Shown here: piece by piece, positions 1-14,625 of the stretch
Position numbering within the stretch: position 1 is the stretch's first letter
Layout of the letters: each line of letters begins with the position of its first letter
NCBI RefSeq assembly: GCF_900324475.1
Contig: NZ_LT992502.1
Coordinates: 4,154,001-4,218,000 of the forward strand
From: Enterobacter bugandensis
Lineage (GTDB): Bacteria; Pseudomonadota; Gammaproteobacteria; Enterobacterales; Enterobacteriaceae
Direction: 5' to 3'
Length of the DNA stretch: 64,000 nucleotides
Made by a program: the position numbers and the translations under genes
The notes under the pieces: model-generated
What the model saw: the letters and a program-made list of their open reading frames with translations, nothing else
The model's database searches: none
Told to the model about the DNA's origin: nothing

Positions 1-1229
1 CCCTCGCCGCCCTGCTCCAACTCGGGCCTGACTTCCGTTTTACCACCACGCTTGAAACCAAAGGTAACGTCGACGGTGGCGAACTGAAAGGCGATCTTAT
101 CGCCCGTTTCGGTGGCGATCCCACCTTTAAGCGCCAGGATATCCGCAACATGGTAGCGGTGTTGAAAAAATCCGGCGTGACAAAAATCGATGGCAACGTG
201 CTGATCGATACCTCCATTTTTGCCAGCCACGATAAAGCACCAGGCTGGCCGTGGAACGACATGACGCAGTGCTTTAGCGCCCCGCCAGCCGCCGCGATTG
301 TTGACCGCAACTGCTTCTCGATTTCCCTTTACAGCGCGCCCAAGCCAGATGATTTAGCGTTCATTCGCGTGGCATCTTACTATCCGGTGACCATGTTTAG
401 CCAGGTGCGAACGCTGGCTAAAGGCTCCCCTGATGCCCAGTACTGCGAACTGGACGTGGTGCCTGGCGATCTTAACCGCTACACCCTCACCGGCTGCCTG
501 ACGCAGCGCGCCGATCCCCTGCCGCTGGCCTTCGCGATTCAGGATGGCGCAAGCTATGCGGGTGCGATTCTCAAGGATGAGCTGAAGCAGGCGGGAATAA
601 CCTACTCCGGCACGCTGCTACGCCAGACGCAGGTCAACCAGCCCGGAACGGTCATTGCCAGCAAACAGTCGCCACCGCTGCACGATTTGCTGCGAATTAT
701 GCTGAAAAAGTCTGACAACATGATTGCCGACACCGTGTTCCGCATGATTGGCCACGCGCGTTTCGGCGTGCCGGGAACCTGGCGCGCGGGCTCAGACGCT
801 GTTCGTCAGATCCTGCGCCAGCAGGCGGGGATCGATCTGGGTAACACTATCGCCGTTGATGGTTCAGGATTATCGCGTCATAACCTGATTGCCCCGGCCA
901 CCATGATGCAGGTGCTTCAGTACATTGCACAACATGACACTGAGCTAAACTTTATCTCAATGCTGCCGCTTGCCGGACACGACGGTTCGCTGCAGTACCG
1001 CGCCGGGCTTCATGCAGCGGGTGTGGATGGCAAAGTCTCCGCGAAAACAGGTTCACTGCAGGGGGTGTATAACCTGGCAGGGTTCATCACGACCGCCAGC
1101 GGACAGCGCATGGCATTCGTGCAGTATCTTTCCGGCTATGCCGTCGAACCGACCGACCAGCGCAACCGCCGTATTCCACTGGTTCGCTTCGAAAGCAGGC
1201 TTTATAAAGACATCTACCAGAATAACTAG
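1..1229 (+). CDS. dacB: D-alanyl-D-alanine carboxypeptidase/endopeptidase PBP4 (5' end missing)
   Basis: Periplasmic class C penicillin-binding protein that trims and cleaves peptidoglycan peptide cross-links. The frame is open from base 3, so the gene starts left of the window; about 68 N-terminal residues (signal peptide and the SxxK serine motif) are absent compared with the 477-residue E. coli protein. The remaining part has the SDN motif (KKSDNM, near 710-722) and the KTG motif (SAKTGS, near 1039-1056), and ends RLYKDIYQNN as in E. coli. The stop lies 2 bp before the next gene, so dacB and the two-component pair are probably co-transcribed. Identification is firm; only the 5' part is unseen. 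Confidence 0.97.
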   Translation, partial: LAALLQLGPDFRFTTTLETKGNVDGGELKGDLIARFGGDPTFKRQDIRNMVAVLKKSGVTKIDGNVLIDTSIFASHDKAPGWPWNDMTQCFSAPPAAAIVDRNCFSISLYSAPKPDDLAFIRVASYYPVTMFSQVRTLAKGSPDAQYCELDVVPGDLNRYTLTGCLTQRADPLPLAFAIQDGASYAGAILKDELKQAGITYSGTLLRQTQVNQPGTVIASKQSPPLHDLLRIMLKKSDNMIADTVFRMIGHARFGVPGTWRAGSDAVRQILRQQAGIDLGNTIAVDGSGLSRHNLIAPATMMQVLQYIAQHDTELNFISMLPLAGHDGSLQYRAGLHAAGVDGKVSAKTGSLQGVYNLAGFITTASGQRMAFVQYLSGYAVEPTDQRNRRIPLVRFESRLYKDIYQNN

Positions 1230-1231
1230 CG

Positions 1232-1894
1232 ATGAAACTACTTATAGTTGAAGACGATCTGTTATTACAGGAAGGACTGGCTCTGGGACTCGCCAATGAA
1301 GGCTATGCCCTGGACTGTGCCGGCACCGCGGCAGAAGCAGATGCCCTGATCCAGAGCGGCGAATACAGCCTGGTGATCCTTGACCTGGGCTTGCCGGACA
1401 AAGACGGCGCGACGTTGCTTACCCAGTGGCGTCGCCGGGGCATCGCCAATCCGGTGTTAATCCTGACGGCACGCGACGCCATTGAAGATCGTATTACAGG
1501 CCTTGATGCTGGCGCCGATGATTACCTGGTGAAGCCCTTTGCGCTTGCAGAACTTCAGGCTCGGGTGCGAGCGTTAATACGCCGTTATCAGGGCCATAGT
1601 GATAACTTACTAACCGACGGGGACATTACCCTGAATCTGCAAACCCAGCAGGTATTGCGCCAGTCCCAGCCCGTTGAAGTCACACCAAAAGAGTTCGCCT
1701 TGCTGACGCGTCTGATCATGCGCAGCGGACAAACGGTACACAGAGAAACCCTTCAGCAGGATATCTATTCCTGGCAGGACGATCCGGGGTCAAATACCCT
1801 GGAAGTCCACATCCACAACCTGCGTCGTAAGCTCGGCAAAGACCGGATTAAAACCGTCCGCGGCGTTGGCTACCGCCTGGAGAGCCAGAAATGA
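1232..1894 (+). CDS. pmrA: PmrA/BasR-like OmpR-family response regulator
   Basis: 220-residue response regulator. The receiver domain (1-~115) has acidic residues E7, D8 and D9, phosphoacceptor D51 (VILDLGLPD) and the switch lysine in DDYLVKPFA. A winged-helix DNA-binding domain follows and ends in VRGVGYRL. Sequence patterns such as LEVHIHNLRRK and HRETLQQDIYSW are typical of PmrA/BasR, which controls lipid A modification in response to iron, low pH and polymyxin. The gene starts 2 bp after dacB and its last 4 bases overlap the kinase gene (ATGA). E. coli has no regulator at this position; its basRS lies beside eptA. This may therefore be a second, paralogous PmrA-type regulator. Confidence 0.85.
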   Translation: MKLLIVEDDLLLQEGLALGLANEGYALDCAGTAAEADALIQSGEYSLVILDLGLPDKDGATLLTQWRRRGIANPVLILTARDAIEDRITGLDAGADDYLVKPFALAELQARVRALIRRYQGHSDNLLTDGDITLNLQTQQVLRQSQPVEVTPKEFALLTRLIMRSGQTVHRETLQQDIYSWQDDPGSNTLEVHIHNLRRKLGKDRIKTVRGVGYRLESQK

Positions 1895-2934
1895 ACAGCA
1901 TGCGTCGGCGATTAATGGTGTTGCTGGCGGTCATTCTGTTATTTTTCCAGCTGATAAGCGTCATTTGGTTGTGGCACGAAAGCCGCGAGCAGATTGGCTT
2001 TCTGGTGAACGAAACGCTGTCGGCAAAATCGCGTAACAACCACGTCGAGAAAGAGATCCGCGAAGCGATTGCCTCGCTGCTGGTTCCTTCCCTGGTGATG
2101 GTTGGGTTTACGTTGTTTTTCTCGTTCTGGGCGGTCACCTGGATAACCCGACCGCTGAACAAACTGCGCGTGAGCCTGGCTAACCGTTCGGCGGATAACC
2201 TAACCCCACTTCCTATGTATTCCGACATGGAAGAAATCGGCGCCGTTACCACCTCGCTCAATCAGCTACTCGCCAGGCTGGACAGTACCATTCAGCAGGA
2301 GCGTCTCTTCACGGCTGACGCCGCCCATGAACTGCGAACGCCTCTTGCCGGAATCAGGCTCCATCTGGAGCTCATGGCCCAGTCAGGCTCTACGCAGGCC
2401 ACGACGCTCATCAGCCGTATTGACCAGCTAATGCACACCGTTGAGCAACTGCTGATGCTGGCCCGTGCAGGACAGGCATTGGCGAGCGGCCACTATGAAA
2501 CCATCAACTGGACGGACACCATTATCACGCCTCTTGGTCTTGAGCATGAAGCCAAAGAGCATACGGTGATTTGGCCTGCTAAAAGCGCGCTCACGGTTCA
2601 GGGAGACGCGGTACTGCTGCGGCTGATGCTGCGCAACCTGCTGGAGAATGCCGGGCGCTACAGCCCGACAGGCACCACGATTACCGTGACGCTTACCGAG
2701 GTCGAAGGCGGTACGCAGCTCAGCGTTATCGATCAGGGGCCTGGTATTGACGAAGCGCATCGACAGTCGATCACGGAGCCGTTCCGTCGCCTCGATCAGC
2801 GTTACGGCGGCAGCGGCCTTGGCCTGAGTATCGTACAGCGCATCCTGCAGCTTCATCACGGTAAGCTGATGCTGGAGAATGGTGCTGAAGGCGGCCTGAT
2901 AGCAAGCTGCTGGCTGCCCTCAACGCTGGAATGA
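1891..2934 (+). CDS. pmrB: PmrB/BasS-like sensor histidine kinase
   Basis: 347-residue inner-membrane sensor kinase. It has TM1 (about 9-27), a short periplasmic loop, TM2 (about 63-84), a HAMP region, a dimerisation helix with phosphoacceptor H146 (AAHELRTP), and an ATPase domain with N-box NLLENAGRYSP, G1 DQGPGID and G2 GGSGLGLSI. The periplasmic loop carries two ExxE motifs (E30-SR-E33 and E55-IR-E58), placed as the Fe3+-binding ExxE motifs of Salmonella PmrB; this supports PmrB rather than QseC. It overlaps pmrA by 4 bp and probably phosphorylates it. Whether it regulates eptA or arn genes cannot be seen here. Confidence 0.85.
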   Translation: MNSMRRRLMVLLAVILLFFQLISVIWLWHESREQIGFLVNETLSAKSRNNHVEKEIREAIASLLVPSLVMVGFTLFFSFWAVTWITRPLNKLRVSLANRSADNLTPLPMYSDMEEIGAVTTSLNQLLARLDSTIQQERLFTADAAHELRTPLAGIRLHLELMAQSGSTQATTLISRIDQLMHTVEQLLMLARAGQALASGHYETINWTDTIITPLGLEHEAKEHTVIWPAKSALTVQGDAVLLRLMLRNLLENAGRYSPTGTTITVTLTEVEGGTQLSVIDQGPGIDEAHRQSITEPFRRLDQRYGGSGLGLSIVQRILQLHHGKLMLENGAEGGLIASCWLPSTLE

Positions 2935-2935
2935 A

Positions 2936-2958
2936 AAAAGCCCCCTGATGGGGGCTTT
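2936..2958. terminator. Bidirectional rho-independent terminator
   Basis: The stem AGCCCCC / GGGGGCT has a 4-base loop, with A-runs on one side and T-runs on the other. It lies between the convergent ends of pmrB and obgE and can serve both. Confidence 0.85.
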
Positions 2959-2967
2959 GGACAGATA

Positions 2968-4155
<1,188 letters not shown>

Positions 4156-5121
4156 TCATTCGCCTGAGCGGGGGACTACTACGACCGCTTCATTTTTGCG
4201 CCAACGTCCCCAAAGACGATGACCAATGGCGGAATACATCGCGCCCGCAACCACGACAAACGCACCGAGATAGCCCAACAGGTTGAGCATCGGTCTGACG
4301 AAGACATCGGGCCAGGCCATTGATAACAAATCTGAAAATAACAGCGTAAACAGCGGGGTAAGCGTGATCAATGCGCTCACCTGTGCTGCCTGCCAGCGCG
4401 CCATCGCTTCCGCCAGCGCGCCATAACCGACCAGCGTGTTAAGCCCACAAAAAATGAGGCACGCCAGTTGCCAGTCGCTCAGCTGGGTAATGACGCCCGG
4501 CTTCGCTAACGGCAATAATGCCACTGTACACAAAGTGTACAGCAAAAAAAGGATCTGCTGTGAGGCCAGGCGACGCAATAACACCTTTTGCGCGACGCCA
4601 TAGCTCACCCAGACCGTTGCTGCACCCACGCCGAAGATCACGCCCCAGGTGTAGTCCGTAAGCCGGGTAAAAATCTCGATCAGGCTGGTGTTGAAGAACA
4701 TCACCAGGCCGCATAGCAGCATGCTTGCCCCGATAATCTGCGTCCCGCGCATCTTCTCTTTGAGGATGAACACGCTCGCGACCATCATGCCGACAGGCGA
4801 AAGCTGACCAATCACCTGAGACGCCGTAGGGCTCAAATACTGCAGGGAAGAGCTGAACAGGATAAAGTTACCGAACAGACCACCCGTCGCAATGGCCAGT
4901 AACACCAGCCATCGAGGTTTGCGGAAGAGCCGTAGCGGTGGAAGCTTGCCTTTAACTGCAAGGATGGTCCCGAGACCAATGCTTGCCATCAGGAAGCGAT
5001 AAAAGACCACCGTAGGCGGCTCCATCACTTCCAGTACCTGCTTCATTGCAATTGGCAGCGCACCCCAGCACATTGCGGTCGTGAGCGCCAAAAGAATACC
5101 AATGCCGGCCTGCTGCTTCAT
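4156..5121 (-). CDS. yhbE: EamA/DMT-family inner-membrane transporter YhbE
   Basis: 321-residue polytopic membrane protein with about ten predicted helices in two EamA repeats (about 10-140 and 155-300). The substrate is unknown. I placed the start at the ATG beginning MKQQAGIGILL, which gives the E. coli length; an upstream in-frame ATG at 5178 would add 19 residues lying inside the rpmA terminator hairpin and is unlikely. The gene sits between rpmA and obgE, the conserved order. The terminator between rpmA and yhbE implies that only part of the transcripts reach this gene. Confidence 0.93.
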   Translation of the reverse strand: MKQQAGIGILLALTTAMCWGALPIAMKQVLEVMEPPTVVFYRFLMASIGLGTILAVKGKLPPLRLFRKPRWLVLLAIATGGLFGNFILFSSSLQYLSPTASQVIGQLSPVGMMVASVFILKEKMRGTQIIGASMLLCGLVMFFNTSLIEIFTRLTDYTWGVIFGVGAATVWVSYGVAQKVLLRRLASQQILFLLYTLCTVALLPLAKPGVITQLSDWQLACLIFCGLNTLVGYGALAEAMARWQAAQVSALITLTPLFTLLFSDLLSMAWPDVFVRPMLNLLGYLGAFVVVAGAMYSAIGHRLWGRWRKNEAVVVVPRSGE

Positions 5122-5162
5122 GCCCGTTTTCCCTACAGAAAATTTTCCGGGTTTCCAATGTA

Positions 5163-5191
5163 AAAAGCCCCGCAACACGTTGCGGGGCTTT
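5163..5191 (-). terminator. Terminator/attenuator after rpmA
   Basis: Long GC-rich inverted repeat (AAAGCCCCGCAAC / GTTGCGGGGCTTT) with flanking A and T runs, between rpmA and yhbE. It should stop much of the ribosomal-protein transcript while allowing read-through to yhbE-obgE. Confidence 0.85.
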
Positions 5192-5216
5192 AATCCGTTA
5201 CCGGACCGAGAAAACC

Positions 5217-5474
<258 letters not shown>

Positions 5475-5493
5475 TTAAATCTCTCCTCAGGTC

Positions 5494-5859
<366 letters not shown>

Positions 5860-5875
5860 TCACAATAGGGCGCGA

Positions 5876-5904
5876 ATATTACGCAAAACGCGAGCCTTTG
5901 ACAA
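5876..5904 (-). promoter_or_regulatory. Sigma-70 promoter for rplU operon
   Basis: On the minus strand, TTGTCA (5904-5899) and TAATAT (5881-5876) are separated by exactly 17 bp, about 70 bp upstream of the rplU start codon. This is a near-consensus promoter, fitting a highly expressed ribosomal-protein operon. Confidence 0.75.
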
Positions 5905-6062
5905 GTGCTACCGTCAATACATGAAGAAAAAAAACACAACACGTACGGTAACGTTTATCTGAGCCGTTTTTTCAGTACAATCAGCACTACTATTGATAAA
6001 CCGAAACCCTTCGTTACCCCATTGAAGATGGGATCAACAGGATAAAAAGCCCGGCTTTTGCG

Positions 6063-7034
6063 ATGAATTTAGAAAAAATCAACGAGTTAACCGCGCAAGA
6101 TATGGCGGGTGTAAATGCAGCAATCCTGGAGCAACTCAACTCTGACGTTCAGCTGATCAATCAGTTGGGCTATTACATTGTCAGCGGCGGCGGTAAACGC
6201 ATTCGCCCGATGATTGCCATTCTGGCTGCCAGAGCCGTTGGCTATCAGGGAAATGCCCACGTGACGATCGCCGCGCTGATCGAATTTATTCACACCGCGA
6301 CGCTTCTGCATGACGATGTTGTGGATGAATCCGATATGCGTCGTGGCAAGGCCACGGCAAACGCTGCCTTCGGGAACGCCGCCAGCGTTCTGGTCGGGGA
6401 CTTTATCTATACCCGCGCCTTCCAGATGATGACCAGCCTGGGCTCTCTGAAAGTGCTCGAGGTGATGTCCGAAGCCGTCAACGTCATCGCTGAAGGCGAA
6501 GTGCTGCAGCTGATGAACGTCAATGACCCCGATATCACCGAAGAAAACTACATGCGCGTTATCTACAGCAAAACAGCGCGCCTGTTTGAAGCGGCCGCCC
6601 AGTGTTCCGGCATCCTGGCTGGCTGTTCCGAGGCGCAGGAAAAAGGATTGCAGGATTATGGGCGCTATCTGGGTACTGCCTTCCAGCTGATTGATGATTT
6701 GCTGGACTACAGCGCGGACGGCGAAACGCTCGGCAAAAACGTTGGCGATGACCTGAACGAAGGCAAACCGACCCTGCCGCTGCTTCACGCGATGCGTAAC
6801 GGAACGGCCGACCAGGCGAAAATGATCCGTGAGGCGATCGAACAGGGAAATGGTCGCCATCTTCTGGAACCTGTACTGGAAACGATGGCCATCTGCGGCT
6901 CGCTGGAATGGACGCGTCAGCGTGCTGAAGAAGAGGCTGACAAAGCCATCGAAGCTCTCCAGGTTATTCCAGACAGCCCATGGCGCGATGCCCTGATTGG
7001 TCTTGCCCACATCGCTGTTCAACGCGACCGTTAA
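6063..7034 (+). CDS. ispB: Octaprenyl diphosphate synthase
   Basis: 323-residue trans-prenyltransferase that extends farnesyl diphosphate with IPP to the C40 side chain of ubiquinone and menaquinone. It has both aspartate-rich Mg2+/substrate motifs: DDVVD (84-88) and DDLLD (211-215). The GGGKRIRP segment (42-49) is the usual diphosphate-binding site. The gene is divergent from rplU as in E. coli and of the same length. A 256-bp gap to rplU holds both promoters. Confidence 0.98.
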   Translation: MNLEKINELTAQDMAGVNAAILEQLNSDVQLINQLGYYIVSGGGKRIRPMIAILAARAVGYQGNAHVTIAALIEFIHTATLLHDDVVDESDMRRGKATANAAFGNAASVLVGDFIYTRAFQMMTSLGSLKVLEVMSEAVNVIAEGEVLQLMNVNDPDITEENYMRVIYSKTARLFEAAAQCSGILAGCSEAQEKGLQDYGRYLGTAFQLIDDLLDYSADGETLGKNVGDDLNEGKPTLPLLHAMRNGTADQAKMIREAIEQGNGRHLLEPVLETMAICGSLEWTRQRAEEEADKAIEALQVIPDSPWRDALIGLAHIAVQRDR

Positions 7035-7045
7035 TCTTGCACCCA

Positions 7046-7070
7046 CCTCCCCGTATCCATCGCGGGGAGG
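7046..7070 (+). terminator. Hairpin after ispB
   Basis: CCTCCCCG / CGGGGAGG inverted repeat 12 bp after the ispB stop, followed by TTCAAAAA rather than a clean T-run. It is probably a weak or rho-assisted terminator. Confidence 0.5.
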
Positions 7071-7264
7071 TTCAAAAACGCACCAGTAAATTCCGCATTC
7101 ATGTAAATGAATCGGGTTAGAGCCCGCATGAATAAAGCCATGTCTTATTCTGAATATCCCTTCAAGTAACGCGAACTTTTTAGAACAAGAAGTCGAAATG
7201 GGTATAGTAAGCCAGTCGTTTCAGAAGAAACGGCGTAGGTGAATCCGAACTTAAGGACAGCGTT

Positions 7265-7552
7265 ATGGATACGAAATTTATCGACTGGCATACGGCAGAT
7301 ATCATTGCGGCACTGCGCAAAAGAGGTACGTCACTTGCAGCAGAGTCCCGCCGCCATGGTCTGAGTTCTTCCACCCTGGCCAACGCCCTGACCCGCCCCT
7401 GGCCAAAGGGAGAATTGATTATCGCGACGGCGCTGGAAACGCACCCGTGGGTGATCTGGCCTTCACGTTATCACGATCCTGTTACTCATGAATTTATCGA
7501 CAGAACGCGCATGATGCGCCAGAGAAAAGCAAAAACAGAACCGCAGGGATAA
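7265..7552 (+). CDS. sfsB: SfsB/Ner-like DNA-binding transcriptional regulator
   Basis: 95-residue Nlp/Ner-family helix-turn-helix protein, related to the Mu Ner repressor and known in E. coli as SfsB/Nlp (maltose-gene activation). The HTH lies in the AALRKRGTSLAAESRRHGLSS region, and the protein keeps the family segment LTRPWPKGE followed by WVIWPSRYHD. It is three residues longer at the C-terminus than the 92-residue E. coli protein. It lies between ispB and the convergent murA, the conserved position. Confidence 0.93.
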   Translation: MDTKFIDWHTADIIAALRKRGTSLAAESRRHGLSSSTLANALTRPWPKGELIIATALETHPWVIWPSRYHDPVTHEFIDRTRMMRQRKAKTEPQG

Positions 7553-7570
7553 CGGTTTTTTTGACAGGAA

Positions 7571-7604
7571 TAGCAACCCCCCGGTCATTTCTGGCAGGGG
7601 GCTG
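7571..7604 (-). terminator. Possible terminator between murA and sfsB
   Basis: C-rich and G-rich arms (GCAACCCCC / GGGGGCTGC) flank about 14 bases, just downstream of murA on the minus strand. There is no clear T-run on that side, so this is tentative. Confidence 0.35.
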
Positions 7605-7613
7605 CCGGAACGA

Positions 7614-8918
<1,305 letters not shown>

Positions 8919-8923
8919 TCAGC

Positions 8924-9178
8924 TCAAAAACCGTTTAGTTTGCGATCGCGTGCCCACTCTTGCGGGGTGAACGCTTTAATCGACAGGGCGTGGATGCGGT
9001 TATCCGCAATATATTCCATCAGCGGCGCGTACACAGCCTGCTGCTTCTTCACACGGCTCATACCGTCGAACATCTCACCCACAGCAATAACCTGGAAGTG
9101 ACTGCCATCGCCAGTGACGTGGGCTTCCTGAAGGGAGAGTGCATTCATCAGCACTGTCTGGATTTCATGATTTTCCAT
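8924..9178 (-). CDS. ibaG: BolA-family protein IbaG
   Basis: 84-residue BolA/IbaG protein. The family is tied to acid stress and to monothiol-glutaredoxin Fe-S partnership. The class II KH-like fold is suggested by [28 protein letters not shown]; the conserved C-terminal ARDRKLNGF matches E. coli exactly. It lies between mlaB and murA, the conserved order. Confidence 0.96.
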   Translation of the reverse strand: MENHEIQTVLMNALSLQEAHVTGDGSHFQVIAVGEMFDGMSRVKKQQAVYAPLMEYIADNRIHALSIKAFTPQEWARDRKLNGF

Positions 9179-9249
9179 GGGCTCTTAATCATCTGATAGT
9201 GAAAACAAGCCCAACATCTTAGAGCAAAGTGGCGTCGTCTTAAACAAGC

Positions 9250-9282
9250 AAAAAGCCCCGACGATGAAACTGTCAGGGCTTT
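9250..9282 (-). terminator. Terminator of the mlaFEDCB operon
   Basis: AAGCCCTGAC / GTCGGGGCTT hairpin followed on the minus strand by TTTTTG, 22 bp after the mlaB stop. It separates mla from ibaG-murA. Confidence 0.75.
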
Positions 9283-9304
9283 CGGAAGTAACGCACTGAA
9301 AATA

Positions 9305-9597
9305 TTAACGAGGCAGTACGTCCTGAGGCAGATTGTAGAGTTGCGCAAGGGTAACGACATTGTCACTTGCGCCATGAAGCATGACGCTTATTCCCTGCTT
9401 TTTGCCCACGGCAACCAGATGGGCGAGCAGCGCAACGCCTGCCGTATCCACCCGCGTGACGTCGGTTAAGTCGATAAGCGTCACGCCCTGCATCGCTTCC
9501 TGGCGTTTATCCCACAGTGGGTTCAGCAGATCCTGGTCCAGCTCGCCGGACAGCCTTAACGTCTCACCTTCACGCGACCAGCGGAGTTGCTGCGACA

Positions 9598-9598
<1 letters not shown>
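9305..9598 (-). CDS. mlaB: MlaB STAS-domain subunit of phospholipid ABC transporter
   Basis: 97-residue STAS-domain protein, the cytoplasmic regulatory subunit of the MlaFEDB complex that moves phospholipids between the inner membrane and the periplasmic carrier MlaC. The LIDLTDVTRVDTAGVALL segment is the STAS core, with the conserved D-T-A-G loop. The start codon overlaps the mlaC stop by one base (TAATG), indicating translational coupling. Confidence 0.96.
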
Positions 9599-10799
<1,201 letters not shown>

Positions 10800-10803
10800 G
10801 AAC

Positions 10804-12406
<1,603 letters not shown>

Positions 12407-12633
12407 TTATAGTTCCTTTCTTACCCTGCTCACGTTAAGACGTGCAGCCTGAATCAGCCCTTAACCCCGCATTTTTACAGAATATTAGCCGTTGAGGTTA
12501 GCGAAAGCTGGCATTTGTTTTACTTTTCCGGCGCATAAAGTCAAAATTAGGAATTCGTTACGCCTCAGACCGTATGCAGTCCAGCCATTCCCGCGCGATG
12601 GACCGACAAGTATACCTGAAGAAAGGACTTTTG

Positions 12634-13611
12634 ATGCTTTTAGCAACAGCACTGTTAATCATTGGTTTACTGTTAGTGGTCTACAGTGCTGACCGTTTAG
12701 TCTTTGCTGCATCTATCCTGTGTCGCCTGACGGGTGTACCGCCTGTAGTCATCGGGATGACCGTGGTCAGCGTTGGCACGTCACTTCCTGAAATCATCGT
12801 CTCCGTCTCGGCGTCGCTGCATGGTCAGTTAGACCTGGCAATTGGCACCGCGATTGGCTCTAACATCGTCAATATATTACTGATTTTAGGCCTTGCGGCA
12901 CTGCTCCATCCATTTCGCGTGCATTCTGATGTTCTGCGCCGTGAATTGCCGCTAATGTTAGTCGTAAGCCTGCTGGCAGGGTGCGTATTTTATGATGGCG
13001 TATTGAGCTATAGCGACGGCATTTTCCTGCTGGCGTTGGCCGTCATCTGGTTACTGTATAGTGTTAAAATTGCCCGCCAGGCGGAAAAACAGGGTCAGGA
13101 TAGCCTGACGCGTGAACAGGTTGCCGAACTCCCGCGGGAAGGCACGCTGCCGGTCGCCCTCCTCTGGCTTGGCGTTGCGCTGATTATCATGCCGATGGCA
13201 ACACGCATGGTCGTGGATAACGCGACGGTACTGGCGAACTATTTCGCCATGAGCGAACTGACGATTGGCCTGACGGTTATTGCTATCGGCACCAGCCTGC
13301 CGGAGCTGGCCACCGCCATTGCGGGGGCGCGTAAAGGGGAAGATGACATCGCCATTGGTAATATCATCGGCTCCAACATATTTAATATCGCGATTGTCAT
13401 GGGCCTGCCGGCTCTGATTACGCCGGGGCCGTTTAATCCTCTGGCGTTTTCACGCGATTACGGGGTGATGTTGCTGGTCAGCGTGATATTTGCCCTGCTC
13501 TGCTGGCGGCGGCAACGCCAGATCGGCAAAGGCGCAGGCGCGCTGCTGACGGGTGGATTTATCGTATGGATGGCGATGCTGTACTGGCTCTCGCCTCTTC
13601 TCTCTGGGTAA
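12634..13611 (+). CDS. yrbG: Putative Na+/Ca2+ (cation/proton) antiporter YrbG
   Basis: 325-residue CaCA-family inner-membrane exchanger with two inverted repeats. Each carries the alpha motif: GTSLPEIIVS with GSNIVNI (first) and GTSLPELATA with GSNIFNI (second). The start ATG at 12634 has a good AGAAAGGAC ribosome site and gives the E. coli length; an earlier in-frame ATG (12574) adds 20 non-conserved residues. It is first in the run yrbG-kdsD-kdsC-lptCAB. The transported ion is not settled for the E. coli homologue. Confidence 0.95.
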   Translation: MLLATALLIIGLLLVVYSADRLVFAASILCRLTGVPPVVIGMTVVSVGTSLPEIIVSVSASLHGQLDLAIGTAIGSNIVNILLILGLAALLHPFRVHSDVLRRELPLMLVVSLLAGCVFYDGVLSYSDGIFLLALAVIWLLYSVKIARQAEKQGQDSLTREQVAELPREGTLPVALLWLGVALIIMPMATRMVVDNATVLANYFAMSELTIGLTVIAIGTSLPELATAIAGARKGEDDIAIGNIIGSNIFNIAIVMGLPALITPGPFNPLAFSRDYGVMLLVSVIFALLCWRRQRQIGKGAGALLTGGFIVWMAMLYWLSPLLSG

Positions 13612-13624
13612 ACGGAAACGCATT

Positions 13625-14611
13625 ATGTCGCAAATAGAATTGCAGCCGGGTTTTGACTTTCAGAAAGCAGGCAAAGAGGTTCTGGAGATTGAACGTGAAG
13701 GTCTGGCGCAGTTAGATCAGTACATTAATCAGGATTTTAGTCTGGCATGTGAGAAGATATTCTACTGTGCCGGGAAAGTCGTGGTGATGGGGATGGGCAA
13801 GTCCGGCCACATTGGGCGCAAAATGGCGGCAACGTTTGCCAGCACCGGAACCTCGTCCTTCTTTGTACACCCGGGGGAAGCCGCGCACGGCGACCTGGGG
13901 ATGGTCACGCCGCAGGATGTCGTTATCGCGCTGTCCAACTCCGGTGAGTCCAATGAAATTCTGGCATTGATCCCCGTACTGAAGCGTCTGCAGGTGCCGC
14001 TGATTTGCATGACCAGCCGTCCGGAAAGTAGCATGGCGCGTGCAGCCGATATTCATCTGTGCGTTAAAGTACCGAAAGAGGCCTGCCCGCTCGGCCTGGC
14101 ACCAACGTCCAGCACCACCGCCGCGCTGGTCATGGGCGATGCGCTTGCCGTCGCGCTGCTTGAAGCCCGCGGTTTTACGCCGGAAGATTTCGCGCTCTCC
14201 CATCCGGGCGGCGCGCTGGGGCGCAAGCTGCTGCTGCGGGTAAACGATATTATGCACACCGGGGATGAGATCCCTCACGTCAGCAAAGAAGCCTCCCTGC
14301 GTGATGCGCTGCTGGAAATCACCCGTAAGAATTTGGGTATGACGGTCGTGTGCGACGATCTGATGAAAATTCAGGGGATCTTCACCGATGGCGACCTGCG
14401 TCGCGTGTTCGACATGGGTGTAGATGTCCGCACGCTCGGCATTGCCGATGTGATGACGCCCGGCGGCATTCGCGTGCGTCCGGGAACGCTGGCCGTGGAT
14501 GTGCTGAACCTGATGCAGTCCCGCCATATCACCTCCGTTATGGTTGCCGATGGCGACCAGTTGCTGGGTGTGGTACATATGCATGATCTGCTGCGCGCTG
14601 GCGTAGTGTAA
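13625..14611 (+). CDS. kdsD: D-arabinose 5-phosphate isomerase
   Basis: 328-residue isomerase converting ribulose 5-phosphate to arabinose 5-phosphate, the first step of Kdo synthesis for LPS. It has an N-terminal SIS sugar-isomerase domain (about 40-180, with GMGKSGHIG and SNSGES) and two C-terminal CBS domains (about 210-328). The start at MSQIELQPGF was chosen for the E. coli length; it lies 13 bp after yrbG. Confidence 0.98.
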   Translation: MSQIELQPGFDFQKAGKEVLEIEREGLAQLDQYINQDFSLACEKIFYCAGKVVVMGMGKSGHIGRKMAATFASTGTSSFFVHPGEAAHGDLGMVTPQDVVIALSNSGESNEILALIPVLKRLQVPLICMTSRPESSMARAADIHLCVKVPKEACPLGLAPTSSTTAALVMGDALAVALLEARGFTPEDFALSHPGGALGRKLLLRVNDIMHTGDEIPHVSKEASLRDALLEITRKNLGMTVVCDDLMKIQGIFTDGDLRRVFDMGVDVRTLGIADVMTPGGIRVRPGTLAVDVLNLMQSRHITSVMVADGDQLLGVVHMHDLLRAGVV

Positions 14612-14625
14612 TAAAGGATAAGACA

